Shown here piece after piece: positions 10,270 through 19,636 of a stretch of 64,000 nucleotides of DNA. Each line of letters starts with the position of its first letter. Within the stretch, counting starts at the first letter, position 1. The translations under genes and the position numbers were made by a program. Origin of the DNA: Nocardia panacis (GTDB lineage: Bacteria > Actinomycetota > Actinomycetes > Mycobacteriales > Mycobacteriaceae). Location: assembly GCF_003598715.1 (NCBI RefSeq), contig NZ_QZFU01000029.1, forward strand, positions 248,001 to 312,000. Reading direction: 5' to 3'. Under the pieces are notes generated by a model, which searched no databases, had not been told where the DNA came from, and saw only the letters and a list, made by a program, of their open reading frames with translations.

Positions 10270-11714
10270 TGTCCGTCGTAGAGTTGGTTCTCACCGATAC
10301 CAGGGTGTGGGCGCGGGGAAGCGCTACCCACTGGGATACGGCTCCGTCGATTGCCCTGGGCAGCAATGGTTTCGACCTGGTGGTCGGTGAGCCGCTCGCC
10401 CGGGGCAATCAGGTGAGTTCTGCTGTGCAGTTCGTCGACGCGGACCGGATCGCGCTGGCTCCGCGTCTACCTACCGCTGCCGAGGGATTGTCGGCTGTAT
10501 TCGCCACCGTATTGCAAACCATGCGGGTCGCTGTGCCCGCCGAGCGAATACTCGTTGTCTGCCCCACCGAGTGGGGGCCGCGCCGCCGGGGTCTGGTGCA
10601 GTCCGCGCTGCGGCAGTTCGCCGCCGATATGGTGTTCCAGGATTTGGCCTTTCGCATTGTCGAATCCGATGCCGCCACCTCACACTGTCGCCGCATCGCG
10701 GTCTTCGAATTCGGGCAGTTGGCCACCACGGCGAGCATTGTTCTGCGCGACTATCGAGGCACCATCCTCGAATCCTGCGAACACGAACCGAATCTCGCTC
10801 CCACCGAACTCAGCCCCGCCACCCTCGGCCCGTTTTTCGACAGTCTGCTGGCAGGCCAGCCAGTGGATTTGGTCCAGGTCTTCGGCCCGGTCGACCCGAT
10901 CCGGTTCGAAATCCTTCGCACCGTCGTACACCAAGGCTGCGGCCCCACCGTCGAAGTCCGTTCCTGCACTGGCCCGGACCTGCTCCGTCACACCGTTTAC
11001 GAAGCAGAGTCACCTTTGAATCCCGTCGCCCCAACGCTCCCCGCCGCCGAGTGGATGCAGCCCTTGCGCGCCCGCGCCGCTGCCATGAAACCGCCGAATC
11101 CTTGGCGGCCTTACTACATTGCGGGTGGTGCGGTGGCCGTCGTCATCGCGGTGGCGGTGGCCGCAGTCGTTCTCCTGACAGGTTCCAAGCAGGACACCCC
11201 CACTGCTGCCATCCTGCCAACGACTCTCCTTGCGAGCCCGCCTCCCGCTTCAACGCTTCCCACCCCGACCACAACCGAAAGTACCCCCACCACAGAAACT
11301 TTCGGTCGCCTCCAATTCACCACCCCTGCAGGTTGGCGCCTCGCCCCCGGAACGGATCCGGCCAAAACCCGAGTAGACCTCGTTCCCGAAGATGGTGCCC
11401 GCCTTCGCATTACCGTGGTCCAAACCCCGATTACCCCCGGTACCGGCTACGAACAGGTCGCCGCCAAACTCGAATCCCTCAAGTCCCAACGCCCACCGGG
11501 CGTCATCACCGACCTGCAACGTGACCAAGTCTTCGGCGGTCGCTCCGGCATTGCCTACCAGGAACATCCCACCGATGGTTCCATCGTCCGCTGGCATGTC
11601 CTGGTGGAGTACAGTTTCCAGGTCAGTGTCGGCTGCCAGTATCTCAGCGACAACTGGGCCATGCTCTCGGGGACCTGCGAACGCTTTGCCTCGTCGGTAC
11701 GGGTCTTGCCCTGA
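10269..11714 (+). CDS. Type VII secretion-associated protein, Rv3446c family
   Basis: A 481-residue protein whose N-terminal half resembles an actin/Hsp70-type fold (VELVLTDTRVWARG, ILVVCPTEWGPRRRG). A membrane helix at about 283-302 (IAGGAVAVVIAVAVAAVVLL), a Pro/Thr-rich linker and a C-terminal extracytoplasmic domain (LQFTTPAGWRLAPG) follow. This is the layout of the Rv3446c family found between eccC and the esx pair in ESX-4 loci. Its role is not established. It is translationally coupled to eccC. Confidence 0.85.
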   Translation: MSVVELVLTDTRVWARGSATHWDTAPSIALGSNGFDLVVGEPLARGNQVSSAVQFVDADRIALAPRLPTAAEGLSAVFATVLQTMRVAVPAERILVVCPTEWGPRRRGLVQSALRQFAADMVFQDLAFRIVESDAATSHCRRIAVFEFGQLATTASIVLRDYRGTILESCEHEPNLAPTELSPATLGPFFDSLLAGQPVDLVQVFGPVDPIRFEILRTVVHQGCGPTVEVRSCTGPDLLRHTVYEAESPLNPVAPTLPAAEWMQPLRARAAAMKPPNPWRPYYIAGGAVAVVIAVAVAAVVLLTGSKQDTPTAAILPTTLLASPPPASTLPTPTTTESTPTTETFGRLQFTTPAGWRLAPGTDPAKTRVDLVPEDGARLRITVVQTPITPGTGYEQVAAKLESLKSQRPPGVITDLQRDQVFGGRSGIAYQEHPTDGSIVRWHVLVEYSFQVSVGCQYLSDNWAMLSGTCERFASSVRVLP

Positions 11715-11736
11715 ACTCGGCCCCTTCCAGTCACTC

Positions 11737-11765
11737 GCGCCCCCGGCAGACCTTGCCGGGGGCGC
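11737..11765. terminator. Terminator between the Rv3446c-like gene and the esx pair
   Basis: Perfect 12 bp GC-rich arms (11737-11748 and 11754-11765) with a 5-nt loop separate two convergent transcription units. Confidence 0.8.
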
Positions 11766-11785
11766 TGATTCGGCCGAGACAGTAT

Positions 11786-12079
11786 TCAGAGGAACATCTG
11801 TGACAAGCTCTTCTCCTGGCTCTCGAGATCCGCATTGCCGGTATGGACAAGCTTTCCCGCAGAGGTCAGCGTCTCGTTCAGGTGTGTGACGCTGCGGTCC
11901 CACTTGGCCTGAAATTCGTTGAACGCCTGGCTTGTCTCGCCTTCCCAATTCTTACCGTTTGCGAAACTTTTGACCTGGCCGTTGAGGTCTTCAAGCATTT
12001 TCGTGATGTTCCCGGCCGCAGCGATAATGGACTCTGCGCCCGCTGCGATTTCACCAAAATTAGCACTGATCAAAGTCAT
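11786..12079 (-). CDS. WXG100-family Esx protein (second gene of the pair)
   Basis: A 97-residue, all-helical-looking protein with the helix-turn-helix hairpin motif WEG near residue 45 (NGKNWEGETSQAFNEFQAKW). WXG100 proteins are secreted as dimers by type VII systems and recognised by the EccC ATPase. AAGGAGC lies just upstream of the ATG. The gene is 38 bp downstream of another WXG100 gene on the same strand. Unlike mycobacterial esxU/esxT, the pair runs opposite to eccC, and neither protein looks like EsxT or EsxU, so no symbol is given. Confidence 0.88.
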   Translation of the reverse strand: MTLISANFGEIAAGAESIIAAAGNITKMLEDLNGQVKSFANGKNWEGETSQAFNEFQAKWDRSVTHLNETLTSAGKLVHTGNADLESQEKSLSQMFL

Positions 12080-12117
12080 GGAAAGCTCCTTGCATAGGGG
12101 TCTGAGGGCCGATCGAA

Positions 12118-12438
12118 TCAGTTCGGCAGTGTCATGTTGTGGATCACGGCGCTCACAGCTTTTGCGGAGTGCTGGTCATGGTCTGTGGTCTTGCCGGATG
12201 CTTTGGCGATCTTGTCGGCAGTCTCCTGCAACTGGTCGTTCATCCGTGCAGCCTGGCTGAAGTAGATCTCCATGAACGAGGTGAACGCCTTTGCCGCTTC
12301 ACCATTCCAGCTTGCGGAGGTGTTGTGCTCCAGAGTCCGAAGCTGCTGGATCGCCTGGCTCAGGCTATCGTGCTGAGTTCGAATGGAATTGGCGAACGCG
12401 TCGATATCATCCGTGCTCGCGGTCAGGTTTCCTGCCAT
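12118..12438 (-). CDS. WXG100-family Esx protein (first gene of the pair)
   Basis: A 106-residue helical protein with a WNG turn near residue 44 (NTSASWNGEAAKAFTSFMEI), typical of WXG100 proteins. It probably forms a heterodimer with the product of the next gene and is exported by the adjacent ESX-4 machinery. GAGAGGAGCC precedes the ATG at 12438. It is the first gene of a two-gene minus-strand operon. Confidence 0.88.
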   Translation of the reverse strand: MAGNLTASTDDIDAFANSIRTQHDSLSQAIQQLRTLEHNTSASWNGEAAKAFTSFMEIYFSQAARMNDQLQETADKIAKASGKTTDHDQHSAKAVSAVIHNMTLPN

Positions 12439-12763
12439 TGGTGGCTCCTCTCGAATGCTGTCTGGGTCAACATGGGAAGCGCTAGTTGGCCCTTACATCT
12501 GGTTTGACGTCTACGAGGTCCGATCGGTTCCATCGTTCTCGAGAAAGTTGTGGAATCCCCGCGGGATCGGACCGGCTGGTGTGGAACTGCCGCCGCAGGG
12601 CGTGTTCTCGGACACATCGGCGTCGGCTGTGTACTTGCGCGCCAGCGGCGCGGTACTCCCCTCCTTCCCCCTGCTCACTGCTTCCTCGACTGGCGAGTGG
12701 GCCGGTTGCGGCTATACGATAACCGACCCACCACGTTCCCGCCAGCAAGGCCGGGGTGTCGCA
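12439..12763. other. Intergenic region upstream of the esx pair
   Basis: This 325 bp gap lies between the esx operon start and the stop of lipoprotein 1. It should hold the minus-strand esx promoter. I see no convincing gene or strong repeat in it. Confidence 0.4.
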
Positions 12764-14023
12764 CTACCAGGTGTTGGCGAGAAGGGCGTACTGCGCCGCT
12801 GCCAGTTGGTGTGCATCGATGAGTTGTTCGCTGCCAACCAAACTCACGTACCGGTTGTAGGTGATCGCGCAGGTGAAACGTCTCTCCCGCCTGTCGATCC
12901 GGCTGAGGTTGGTGTGCTCCGCACAGTTCCCGTTGGGTATTTTTGGCACCGGGTCTGCGGAGGCGATCTCGTCGAGTGGCGGTCGCAATAATATCGGTGC
13001 CAGGTCATGAGCGGCATCGCGGTCGCGTGTGCGAATCACCAGCGAAATCGCAGACTGGCCGAACCCATCCGCACCTGCGGTCTCGAAGGCTCGCTGCAGT
13101 GCGGTCGCGTTGAACTGCCTGTTCAAATAGCCCTGCAAGCCCCATGCGGCGAACGATTCCGATTCGGGCTCGGCGCGCCGGGACTCGACCAGTGTCCGGT
13201 CGAGCACCTGATGCGGGTCGAGTTCGAGCTCGAGTATCTGCCTGCGAGTCAGGGAAGGTAGTTTGTCGAGCATCGGCAGTTGTCGATCGTAGACTTGCTC
13301 GGTGACGGAAACCAGTTGTGCGAGGTCGGGATCCGGCAATCCGACATTGAGGTAGAGCACGTAGCGTCCGATTGCCAGAGTTGACCCGAGGCTCGGAATG
13401 CCCGGCCGCCAATGTGCGTGGGCGTTCTGATATTTCGGCAACAGTACCGGCGCATTCTGTTCGGCTGCAACACGGAAATCGGTATCCTCGAGTTCGGTCG
13501 CAGCCTTCGCGGCGGAGGATTCGTCAGGGAACTGCATCGCCAGAATCGAGATGAAAGTAGGCCGTTCTTTCCTTCGGCTCGGCTCGCTGATCCAATTGTC
13601 CCCGGGGAATATGACGCCCGCGCTCTCGACTGCCGTGTTGGTGCGCCCTGTCGCAAATCCGTACAGGAATCCATTTCGTTCGAGAACTGCCCAATTCGAC
13701 TCGGTCAGTGCCAATGTTGAGCTTGGAGCCAGGGTGATTACTTGTCCCGTGCCGTATATCAGATCCTGATTGATCTCCGTGCCCAATATCACAGCATCTG
13801 CGAGTCGTATCGCCGCGAGTTCGCGTGCGCTATGCCAATCATGTGGGTATTGAATGGAGATCGGGTAGGGATCCACTGGATATTTACCAACGTCCAGTGT
13901 GCGCACATCTATTTCGGCCGGCTGTGGTGTTCCGATTGTCGTGGCACAGCTCGACATACTGAATACCAGCGTGCAGGAAATTATTGACCGAAAGATCCCG
14001 ATATGTAGTCTCTTTTTCATCAA
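12764..14023 (-). CDS. DUF7373-type lipoprotein, paralog 1
   Basis: A 419-residue secreted lipoprotein with basic N-terminus MMKKRLHIG, a hydrophobic stretch and a lipobox (SMSSC, Cys26). It opens with the signature shared by all five paralogs here (EIDVRTLDVGKYPVDP) and closes with AAAQYALLANTW. I recognise it as the actinobacterial DUF7373 lipoprotein family; its function is unknown. It is the last gene of the minus-strand array and is 19 bp downstream of paralog 2. Codons are visibly richer in A/T than in neighbouring genes, which may mean recent acquisition. Confidence 0.8.
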   Translation of the reverse strand: MMKKRLHIGIFRSIISCTLVFSMSSCATTIGTPQPAEIDVRTLDVGKYPVDPYPISIQYPHDWHSARELAAIRLADAVILGTEINQDLIYGTGQVITLAPSSTLALTESNWAVLERNGFLYGFATGRTNTAVESAGVIFPGDNWISEPSRRKERPTFISILAMQFPDESSAAKAATELEDTDFRVAAEQNAPVLLPKYQNAHAHWRPGIPSLGSTLAIGRYVLYLNVGLPDPDLAQLVSVTEQVYDRQLPMLDKLPSLTRRQILELELDPHQVLDRTLVESRRAEPESESFAAWGLQGYLNRQFNATALQRAFETAGADGFGQSAISLVIRTRDRDAAHDLAPILLRPPLDEIASADPVPKIPNGNCAEHTNLSRIDRRERRFTCAITYNRYVSLVGSEQLIDAHQLAAAQYALLANTW

Positions 14024-14042
14024 AATACACCTCGGTCGCGGA

Positions 14043-15239
14043 TCATCTGCTATTTATCAGGACTGCATACTGGGCGGATATGCGTTGATAGGCATCGCGC
14101 AGTTGGTTTGCACGGATCGCGGCTGCATATCGATCTACTGAAACCGTGCAGGTGTATTTGATGACGGTGTCGACCATCCCTCGATACTCGAGGCAGGTGG
14201 CCATCGGAAGCCCCTTCGGCGGATCAATTCTTCGGTAGACACGGCCTGGATTTGCATACTGGTTGGCGACTGTCCGGGCGCCGGCTGCGTCCTTTGCTCG
14301 ATAGATATATGAGCCGTTGAATGCGACCCGATCGACTCCAGCCGCATCGAACAGTGTCGCATCGCTCAATGGTTGGTAGGAAATGCTCAAGGCGCCGTGT
14401 CGGTCATAAACTGCCGGGGGGCCGTCTACATCGGTCGGATTGATGTTGGCAGGGATGGCTCTGCCCAGCATGCCGTCGATGTCGGCTGGAAGGTCGAGTA
14501 GCTTTTCTGGCGGCGTCGGAACGAAGTCTCGAAGTCGGTCGGAGGTGATATCGAGGCTCCTTGTTGCAAGATCGGTCAAGGTGTCCAGGTCATTGACACG
14601 GATCTGCTCCCCGGCGCGGTCCCGGATGATACTCAAAATTACAAATTGTCCCGTTGCGAAAAAGGTTGTCAACCACGAAAACTGCGGAGTAAAGTAGGTG
14701 CGCGCAGTGGTATATTTCTGGAGAATGGTGGGCTCTGCGCCATGTGATCGGGCCATGTCTCGCTTGAAGAGCGCGTCGGCCGCGCTTGTCGCGGTGGCGT
14801 CGTTCGAAAATGTGAGAACGGCCGCGGTCAGTTCGAAGCTCAGATTTGTGACCCTATTCGACCTTCCGGAGTTGATGAATCCGAACAGAAATCCATTGGC
14901 ATCCTCGTTGAATTCATCGCGGGAGGCGGCGACTACATTGTGAAGCCCGGATGCGCTGGGATCGGTAAAAGGATGCACAGTACCGGCATGGCTGGAATTG
15001 TATTGGAGTCGACGGTCGATCTCTGAAGGCAGCGGAACGTAGCTGCCCAATCGGGCGGCCTCGACAAGATACGCCTGATCCTTATCATGAACTTTCCCCA
15101 GAACCTGTGGTTGGGTGGGGTAGTTGCCGACCTCCAGTTGACTCAGATCAACCTTCGGGTCCTCGGGTGGAGGCGAACCACACGCGGCGAGGGTAGTGGC
15201 CGCAACCAACCCCGCTATGACCACTGCCAATCTTCGCAC
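14043..15239 (-). CDS. DUF7373-type lipoprotein, paralog 2
   Basis: A 398-residue lipoprotein when read from GTG at 15239, which follows AGGGGG with normal spacing. That start gives a clean signal peptide (MRRLAVVIAGLVAATTLAAC, Cys20). Upstream in-frame codons would only add an unlikely leader. The family signature appears as LEVGNYPTQP near the start and ISAQYAVLINS at the end. Like paralog 1 it has many A/T-rich codons. It is probably co-transcribed with paralog 1 and lies downstream of the kinase gene. Function unknown. Confidence 0.8.
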   Translation of the reverse strand: MRRLAVVIAGLVAATTLAACGSPPPEDPKVDLSQLEVGNYPTQPQVLGKVHDKDQAYLVEAARLGSYVPLPSEIDRRLQYNSSHAGTVHPFTDPSASGLHNVVAASRDEFNEDANGFLFGFINSGRSNRVTNLSFELTAAVLTFSNDATATSAADALFKRDMARSHGAEPTILQKYTTARTYFTPQFSWLTTFFATGQFVILSIIRDRAGEQIRVNDLDTLTDLATRSLDITSDRLRDFVPTPPEKLLDLPADIDGMLGRAIPANINPTDVDGPPAVYDRHGALSISYQPLSDATLFDAAGVDRVAFNGSYIYRAKDAAGARTVANQYANPGRVYRRIDPPKGLPMATCLEYRGMVDTVIKYTCTVSVDRYAAAIRANQLRDAYQRISAQYAVLINSR

Positions 15240-15486
15240 CAAAACCCCCTGAATACCTGCCGTTTGGATGTCTCGGCGGAGATGTGACATCGCCCCACCC
15301 GTGCCGAGTTCCGCTGCTTCGGAACGGGTCCCGCTATCAGTACCCGCTCCGATCCATCGGGCCAGTCTCGCACGGCCGCGTTCGCGCCGGAACCATCGAG
15401 GCGGCATCCGCGGTCAACGAAGGCACTCCGGTGACCGGCGAATTGTGCACGGTCCGTTCGTACGGCGACGCACAGTCCGCATCCGG

Positions 15487-17055
15487 CTACTTCCGCACCG
15501 ACTTCTGCAGTACTGGAACGAGTTTCGCAAGCAGCGTCTGTTCTGAACTGTCGGACCAGTTCCGCATTGCCATGACCGCGCCGGGGTCATCGAGCGGTAT
15601 GGCTGTGGCCTTGGAGCCGCTGATCGTGTACGGCAGGCCGAGAAGGCCACCCCCGCCCGCCTTCTCGTCGCTGCGGACCGCGAGGATGTAGCTGTCGGCA
15701 GGAGCGATGAGGCTTGTGGATAGGGAGTTCGTTCCGTCTTGGGCCGCGCGCGGTGAGGGTTCCTCGCCATGGCGCTGATAGTTGAAGTTGTAGACAAAGC
15801 CGAGATCTTCGAGGAATTTGGTCTGCGGTGTCCCACCGAGATAGATAGCGAATTTATCGCTTGTGGTGATGTCGACCATGGTGATGGTCTTGCCCGCGAA
15901 TGCCGGATTGTTCCGCCGAGCGTCGGCTGGAGATGCCGGCGGGGCAGGAGCCGAGCCGGCGGAGGGGGTGACGTTACCACCGGATCCCACATTGGCGGCC
16001 CACACACTGCCACCGACGCCCAGCGCCACCACAACCGCGAGCACGCCCGCACCGATCAACCAGGGCTTTCGACTCTTTCGCGCAGGCACGATGGTGAGGT
16101 CGGGCAGCGGTGTCGGCGCGGAGATGGCGATGCGCGGATCGGTGGTGGGCCGCGCCGGTTCGAACGCCATGATGGGATATGTCGGGGAGGTGGTGGTGCG
16201 CACCGGATTATGGGCGGGAACAAGAGCATTGGCCGCAGCATCGGTGAATTCACGGCAAGTGGCGAAGCGTTCGGCCGGATTCTTGGCCATGGCCTTGGCG
16301 AAAACGTGATCGATGGCTGGGGGCAGGCCCGGATTGACGGCGGTGGCCTGAGGCGGCGGTTCGTGTAGGTGACCCATCATGACGAGGGCGGGTTGCGTCG
16401 CCGGGTACGGGTTTCGGCCGGTGAGGAGTTTGAAGAAGGCGCAGCCGAGGCTGTAGATATCGGCGCGGTGATCCAGCGGCCGGCCCGAGAGTTGTTCAGG
16501 CGCGGCGTAGGCGATGGTTGCGACGAAGCTACCGGTCTGGGTGAGTTCAGTGGTGTCGTCGCTGGACTTGGCGACACCGAAGTCCGTGAGCAGTACCCGT
16601 TCCTCCTCGCCCTCGGCTGAGGAGAGCAGGAAGTTGGCGGGCTTTACGTCGCGGTGCAGCAGTCCTCTGCGGTGGGCGTAGTCGAGGCCCTTGCCGACTT
16701 CGGCGGTGATGCGTAGGGCGCGAAGAGGATTCATGCTGTGCGGGTCACGGGCGAGCTCGGCGGCGGCGTCGGTGCCGTCGACGTACTGCATGGCTATCCA
16801 TAGCTGGCCGTGCTCCTCGCCTCGGTTGTAGACCGAGACGATATTGGGGTGGTCGAGTCCGGCGGCGAGATTGGCCTCGCGCTCGAATCGGCCACGGTAT
16901 TCGCGGTCGCGGCTCAGTTCGGCGCCGAGCACTTTGAGCGCGTCCATGCGCGGGAGGCTGGGATGTTTCGCCAGATAGACCGTGCCCATGCCGCCCCGGC
17001 CGAGCACCCGCTGTATTCGGTATCCGCCGACGATGGTGCCGGGGCTCATCGCCAT
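15487..17055 (-). CDS. Transmembrane Ser/Thr protein kinase (PknB/PknH type)
   Basis: A 522-residue receptor-like kinase. The kinase domain covers residues 12-275, with Gly-rich loop LGRGGMGTVY (18-27), catalytic Lys41, HRD at 134-136, Asn141 and DFG at 158-160. A Pro-rich juxtamembrane linker leads to one transmembrane helix (about 332-354), then a roughly 165-residue extracytoplasmic domain that may act as a sensor. All catalytic residues are present, so it should be active. It is embedded in the lipoprotein array and near two FHA-domain proteins, the usual readers of phospho-Thr, so these are candidate substrates. Which signal it senses cannot be told. Confidence 0.95.
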   Translation of the reverse strand: MAMSPGTIVGGYRIQRVLGRGGMGTVYLAKHPSLPRMDALKVLGAELSRDREYRGRFEREANLAAGLDHPNIVSVYNRGEEHGQLWIAMQYVDGTDAAAELARDPHSMNPLRALRITAEVGKGLDYAHRRGLLHRDVKPANFLLSSAEGEEERVLLTDFGVAKSSDDTTELTQTGSFVATIAYAAPEQLSGRPLDHRADIYSLGCAFFKLLTGRNPYPATQPALVMMGHLHEPPPQATAVNPGLPPAIDHVFAKAMAKNPAERFATCREFTDAAANALVPAHNPVRTTTSPTYPIMAFEPARPTTDPRIAISAPTPLPDLTIVPARKSRKPWLIGAGVLAVVVALGVGGSVWAANVGSGGNVTPSAGSAPAPPASPADARRNNPAFAGKTITMVDITTSDKFAIYLGGTPQTKFLEDLGFVYNFNYQRHGEEPSPRAAQDGTNSLSTSLIAPADSYILAVRSDEKAGGGGLLGLPYTISGSKATAIPLDDPGAVMAMRNWSDSSEQTLLAKLVPVLQKSVRK

Positions 17056-17150
17056 GCTGACCGTCTCCCATCCGCTCGCGGACGCCCACTGCCCGCGCTG
17101 CTGTCCGGAGCATAGTGGCTCGGTTCGACCATGGTCACGTTCGTCCGTCG

Positions 17151-18293
17151 CTATCGACTGTTGGCCAACACGGCGTACTGAGCGGCGGCGCGCTGGTAGA
17201 TGTCCTGAATCTGATTGCTCTCCACCACCGCGACGTAGCGGTGGTAGCGCACCGTGCAGCGGAAGCGTTTAGCGTCGGGGCGATCGAAAGCCCGTTCGCC
17301 GCAGCGGGCGTCGGGCAGGATCGGTGGCGGGTCGGCGGGGCGCAGATACGCCGGGAACAGCGGTTCGGGCTGCAGTCGAGCAGCGCCGTCGTCGTCGCGG
17401 GTACGGAACATCATCGTGCCGTAGGAATAGCTGAATCGGTCGGTGCCCGTGGCGGTCACGATTTGCTGCCAGTGCTGTCGGTCGCCGTAGAGGAAGTGCA
17501 GGAATCCGGGAATGCCATAGGTGGCTTGCCTATTGGCGTCGGGTTTGACCTGGTCGCCCAGGTTGAGAGTGCGGCGCAGGATATCGTCCGGATCATTGGG
17601 CAGCCGCTGGAGGTCCGCCCTGCTCAGCGGTGGCAGCGAATCCAGGAGTGGAATCTGTCGCGCGTAGGCGCGTTGGACCAGATCGATGATGCGGGCAGGT
17701 TCGGCTCCGGGCACGGACAGTGTGATTCCGATGAGATATCGACCTTGCGCGATGCTCGATTCGAGCATTGCGGGCTCGGGTCGCCAGTGGGCGGTGGCGC
17801 TCGGGTAGTTGGGCAGCGCGACAGGTTCGGGGCGTGCCGTGAATTCGGTGACGGTGCGGCGTGCGGCGTCGGCGTCCGGGAACTGTGCGACGTAGACGGT
17901 GACCATACCGCCGACATTGTGCTCAGGATCGTCTTCGGTGCCACGTGACCCGACGCCGAACAGCACATCGTTGCGTCCGGCGACGGCCCAATCCTCCGGC
18001 GGCATCATATCCGGCGGCTGTCCGGGTGCCATCGGGTCTATGCCTGCCCCGAATTTCAAGGACGGATCGATATCGGTGCTGAGCACGACATGATCCGCCA
18101 GCCGCATGATGGCTAGTTGCGTGCCGCCGCTCAGTGATTTTTGGGAGATCAGGAGCTTGCTCATCGGCGTGGTTTGGTACGCGCCGACATCGAGTGTGCG
18201 GACATCGATTTCGGCCGCCTGCGGTGTTCCAGACACCGCGCATCCGGTCAGTACCAAAGCGGCGAGCGCTGGAAAAAGTCGTCGAATTCCCAT
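17151..18293 (-). CDS. DUF7373-type lipoprotein, paralog 3
   Basis: A 380-residue lipoprotein with signal peptide MGIRRLFPALAALVLTGC (lipobox LTGC, Cys18). It carries EIDVRTLDVGAYQTTP and ends in AAAQYAVLANSR, the paralog family signatures. It is encoded just upstream of the kinase on the same strand. Base composition is typical of the chromosome, unlike paralogs 1 and 2. Function unknown. Confidence 0.82.
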   Translation of the reverse strand: MGIRRLFPALAALVLTGCAVSGTPQAAEIDVRTLDVGAYQTTPMSKLLISQKSLSGGTQLAIMRLADHVVLSTDIDPSLKFGAGIDPMAPGQPPDMMPPEDWAVAGRNDVLFGVGSRGTEDDPEHNVGGMVTVYVAQFPDADAARRTVTEFTARPEPVALPNYPSATAHWRPEPAMLESSIAQGRYLIGITLSVPGAEPARIIDLVQRAYARQIPLLDSLPPLSRADLQRLPNDPDDILRRTLNLGDQVKPDANRQATYGIPGFLHFLYGDRQHWQQIVTATGTDRFSYSYGTMMFRTRDDDGAARLQPEPLFPAYLRPADPPPILPDARCGERAFDRPDAKRFRCTVRYHRYVAVVESNQIQDIYQRAAAQYAVLANSR

Positions 18294-18403
18294 GTCCTAC
18301 TTACCGTTCGCCAGGATCGTGCTCTGCGTGGTCGCAGCTCCGTCGACTGGTCGGGCGACGGAACGGCGACCTAGTGGTCGTAGCAACAACTTTCGCACGC
18401 TCA

Positions 18404-19636
18404 TCAGTCGCCACTGTTGGCGAACAGCGCGTACTGGGCAGCGGCACGCTGATGAGCGTCGAGCAACTGATCCGCCGCGACGATCCCGACATAGCGCCGG
18501 TAGGCGACCAAACAGTTGAACCTGCGGCCGAAAGGATCGAAACGGTTGATGGACTTGTTCTCGATGCAGGTGGCTCCCGGCAGGTTCGGCGGTGACGCGG
18601 CGGCATCCGCGCCTCGGGTGAGCGTGATCCGATCCGCCACCACCCGCCGCGCCGTCTCGGCATTGGCGGTGCGCGCCACCATGGTTCGATCGATCATGGC
18701 GAACTTGTCGGCATCCATCGCGGTGAGCCGATTGTGGACGAACTCCCTGTCCGCGGCGAAGGCAAGTACGCCGCGCTCGCCGAAGGTCTTGCGCCCGTTG
18801 ACGAAACTGGGACCTTCGATCTTGTCGGGATTGAGGGTTCTGGCGACCAAGTGGTCCGGATCCCACGGTAGTCGCAACATACCTTCATCGCTCACCGGTG
18901 GAAGCCGGTCGAGCAACGGGAGTTGGGTGTCGAAGAACTTCTGGGCCAGCGCGGTGAGCGCATCCGCGTCGGCGGTGGGCACGGAGAGATACAGGGTCAC
19001 CAGGTAGGGGCCGTGGGCGAGCATCGCCCACGCGAAGGGCACGCCGGGCTGCCAGTGTGCGTGCGCGTCAGGGTATTTCGGGATGGTGATCGGTACATTC
19101 CGAGCGCCGTAGGCGTCGAGTTGAGCGCGGTAGAACTCGTCGGCCGCCTGCCGCGCACCCTCGGTCGCGGCGAACTGCGTGACCGCGATCGCCGCGGTGG
19201 TGGAGTTGGGCTCCGCCTTTGAACCCCACTGCGCGGCGGGAACCGTGGTGGCGGCATCCCCGCCGTTCACGCGAACCCCGAACAGCAGATTGTTGCGCCG
19301 GGCGATATCCTCGGCCACCGCGCTCGGCCCGAATTCCTCGGTGAGCGAGCCCGCGGTGAAATGTGAGGTGAGCCAGCCGAATTTCATGCGCGGATCGATA
19401 TCGTAGGGCGAGGCGATGTAGTCGATCAGGCGCATGGCGGCGGCGTCGCGCATCACCCAGAACGCCGGAACATAGTCGTCGTCGTGGGCATTGGGCGGCT
19501 CGGTGGGGTAGGGGCCGACATCGAGCTTGCGGATATCGATCTCACCCGGCAGCGGTGTGCCCTGAGAGGTGGTTCCGCACGCGGTGACCAGACCGATCAT
19601 GGCGGCCAACAGCAATTTTCGCATCGTGGACCTCAT
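18404..19636 (-). CDS. DUF7373-type lipoprotein, paralog 4
   Basis: A 410-residue lipoprotein starting at 19636, where ATGA overlaps the stop of paralog 5. A second ATG at 19624 is an alternative start. Signal peptide RKLLLAAMIGLVTAC ends in lipobox VTAC. Family signatures are EIDIRKLDVGPYPTEP and AAAQYALFANSG. The overlap implies translational coupling with paralog 5. Function unknown. Confidence 0.82.
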   Translation of the reverse strand: MRSTMRKLLLAAMIGLVTACGTTSQGTPLPGEIDIRKLDVGPYPTEPPNAHDDDYVPAFWVMRDAAAMRLIDYIASPYDIDPRMKFGWLTSHFTAGSLTEEFGPSAVAEDIARRNNLLFGVRVNGGDAATTVPAAQWGSKAEPNSTTAAIAVTQFAATEGARQAADEFYRAQLDAYGARNVPITIPKYPDAHAHWQPGVPFAWAMLAHGPYLVTLYLSVPTADADALTALAQKFFDTQLPLLDRLPPVSDEGMLRLPWDPDHLVARTLNPDKIEGPSFVNGRKTFGERGVLAFAADREFVHNRLTAMDADKFAMIDRTMVARTANAETARRVVADRITLTRGADAAASPPNLPGATCIENKSINRFDPFGRRFNCLVAYRRYVGIVAADQLLDAHQRAAAQYALFANSGD

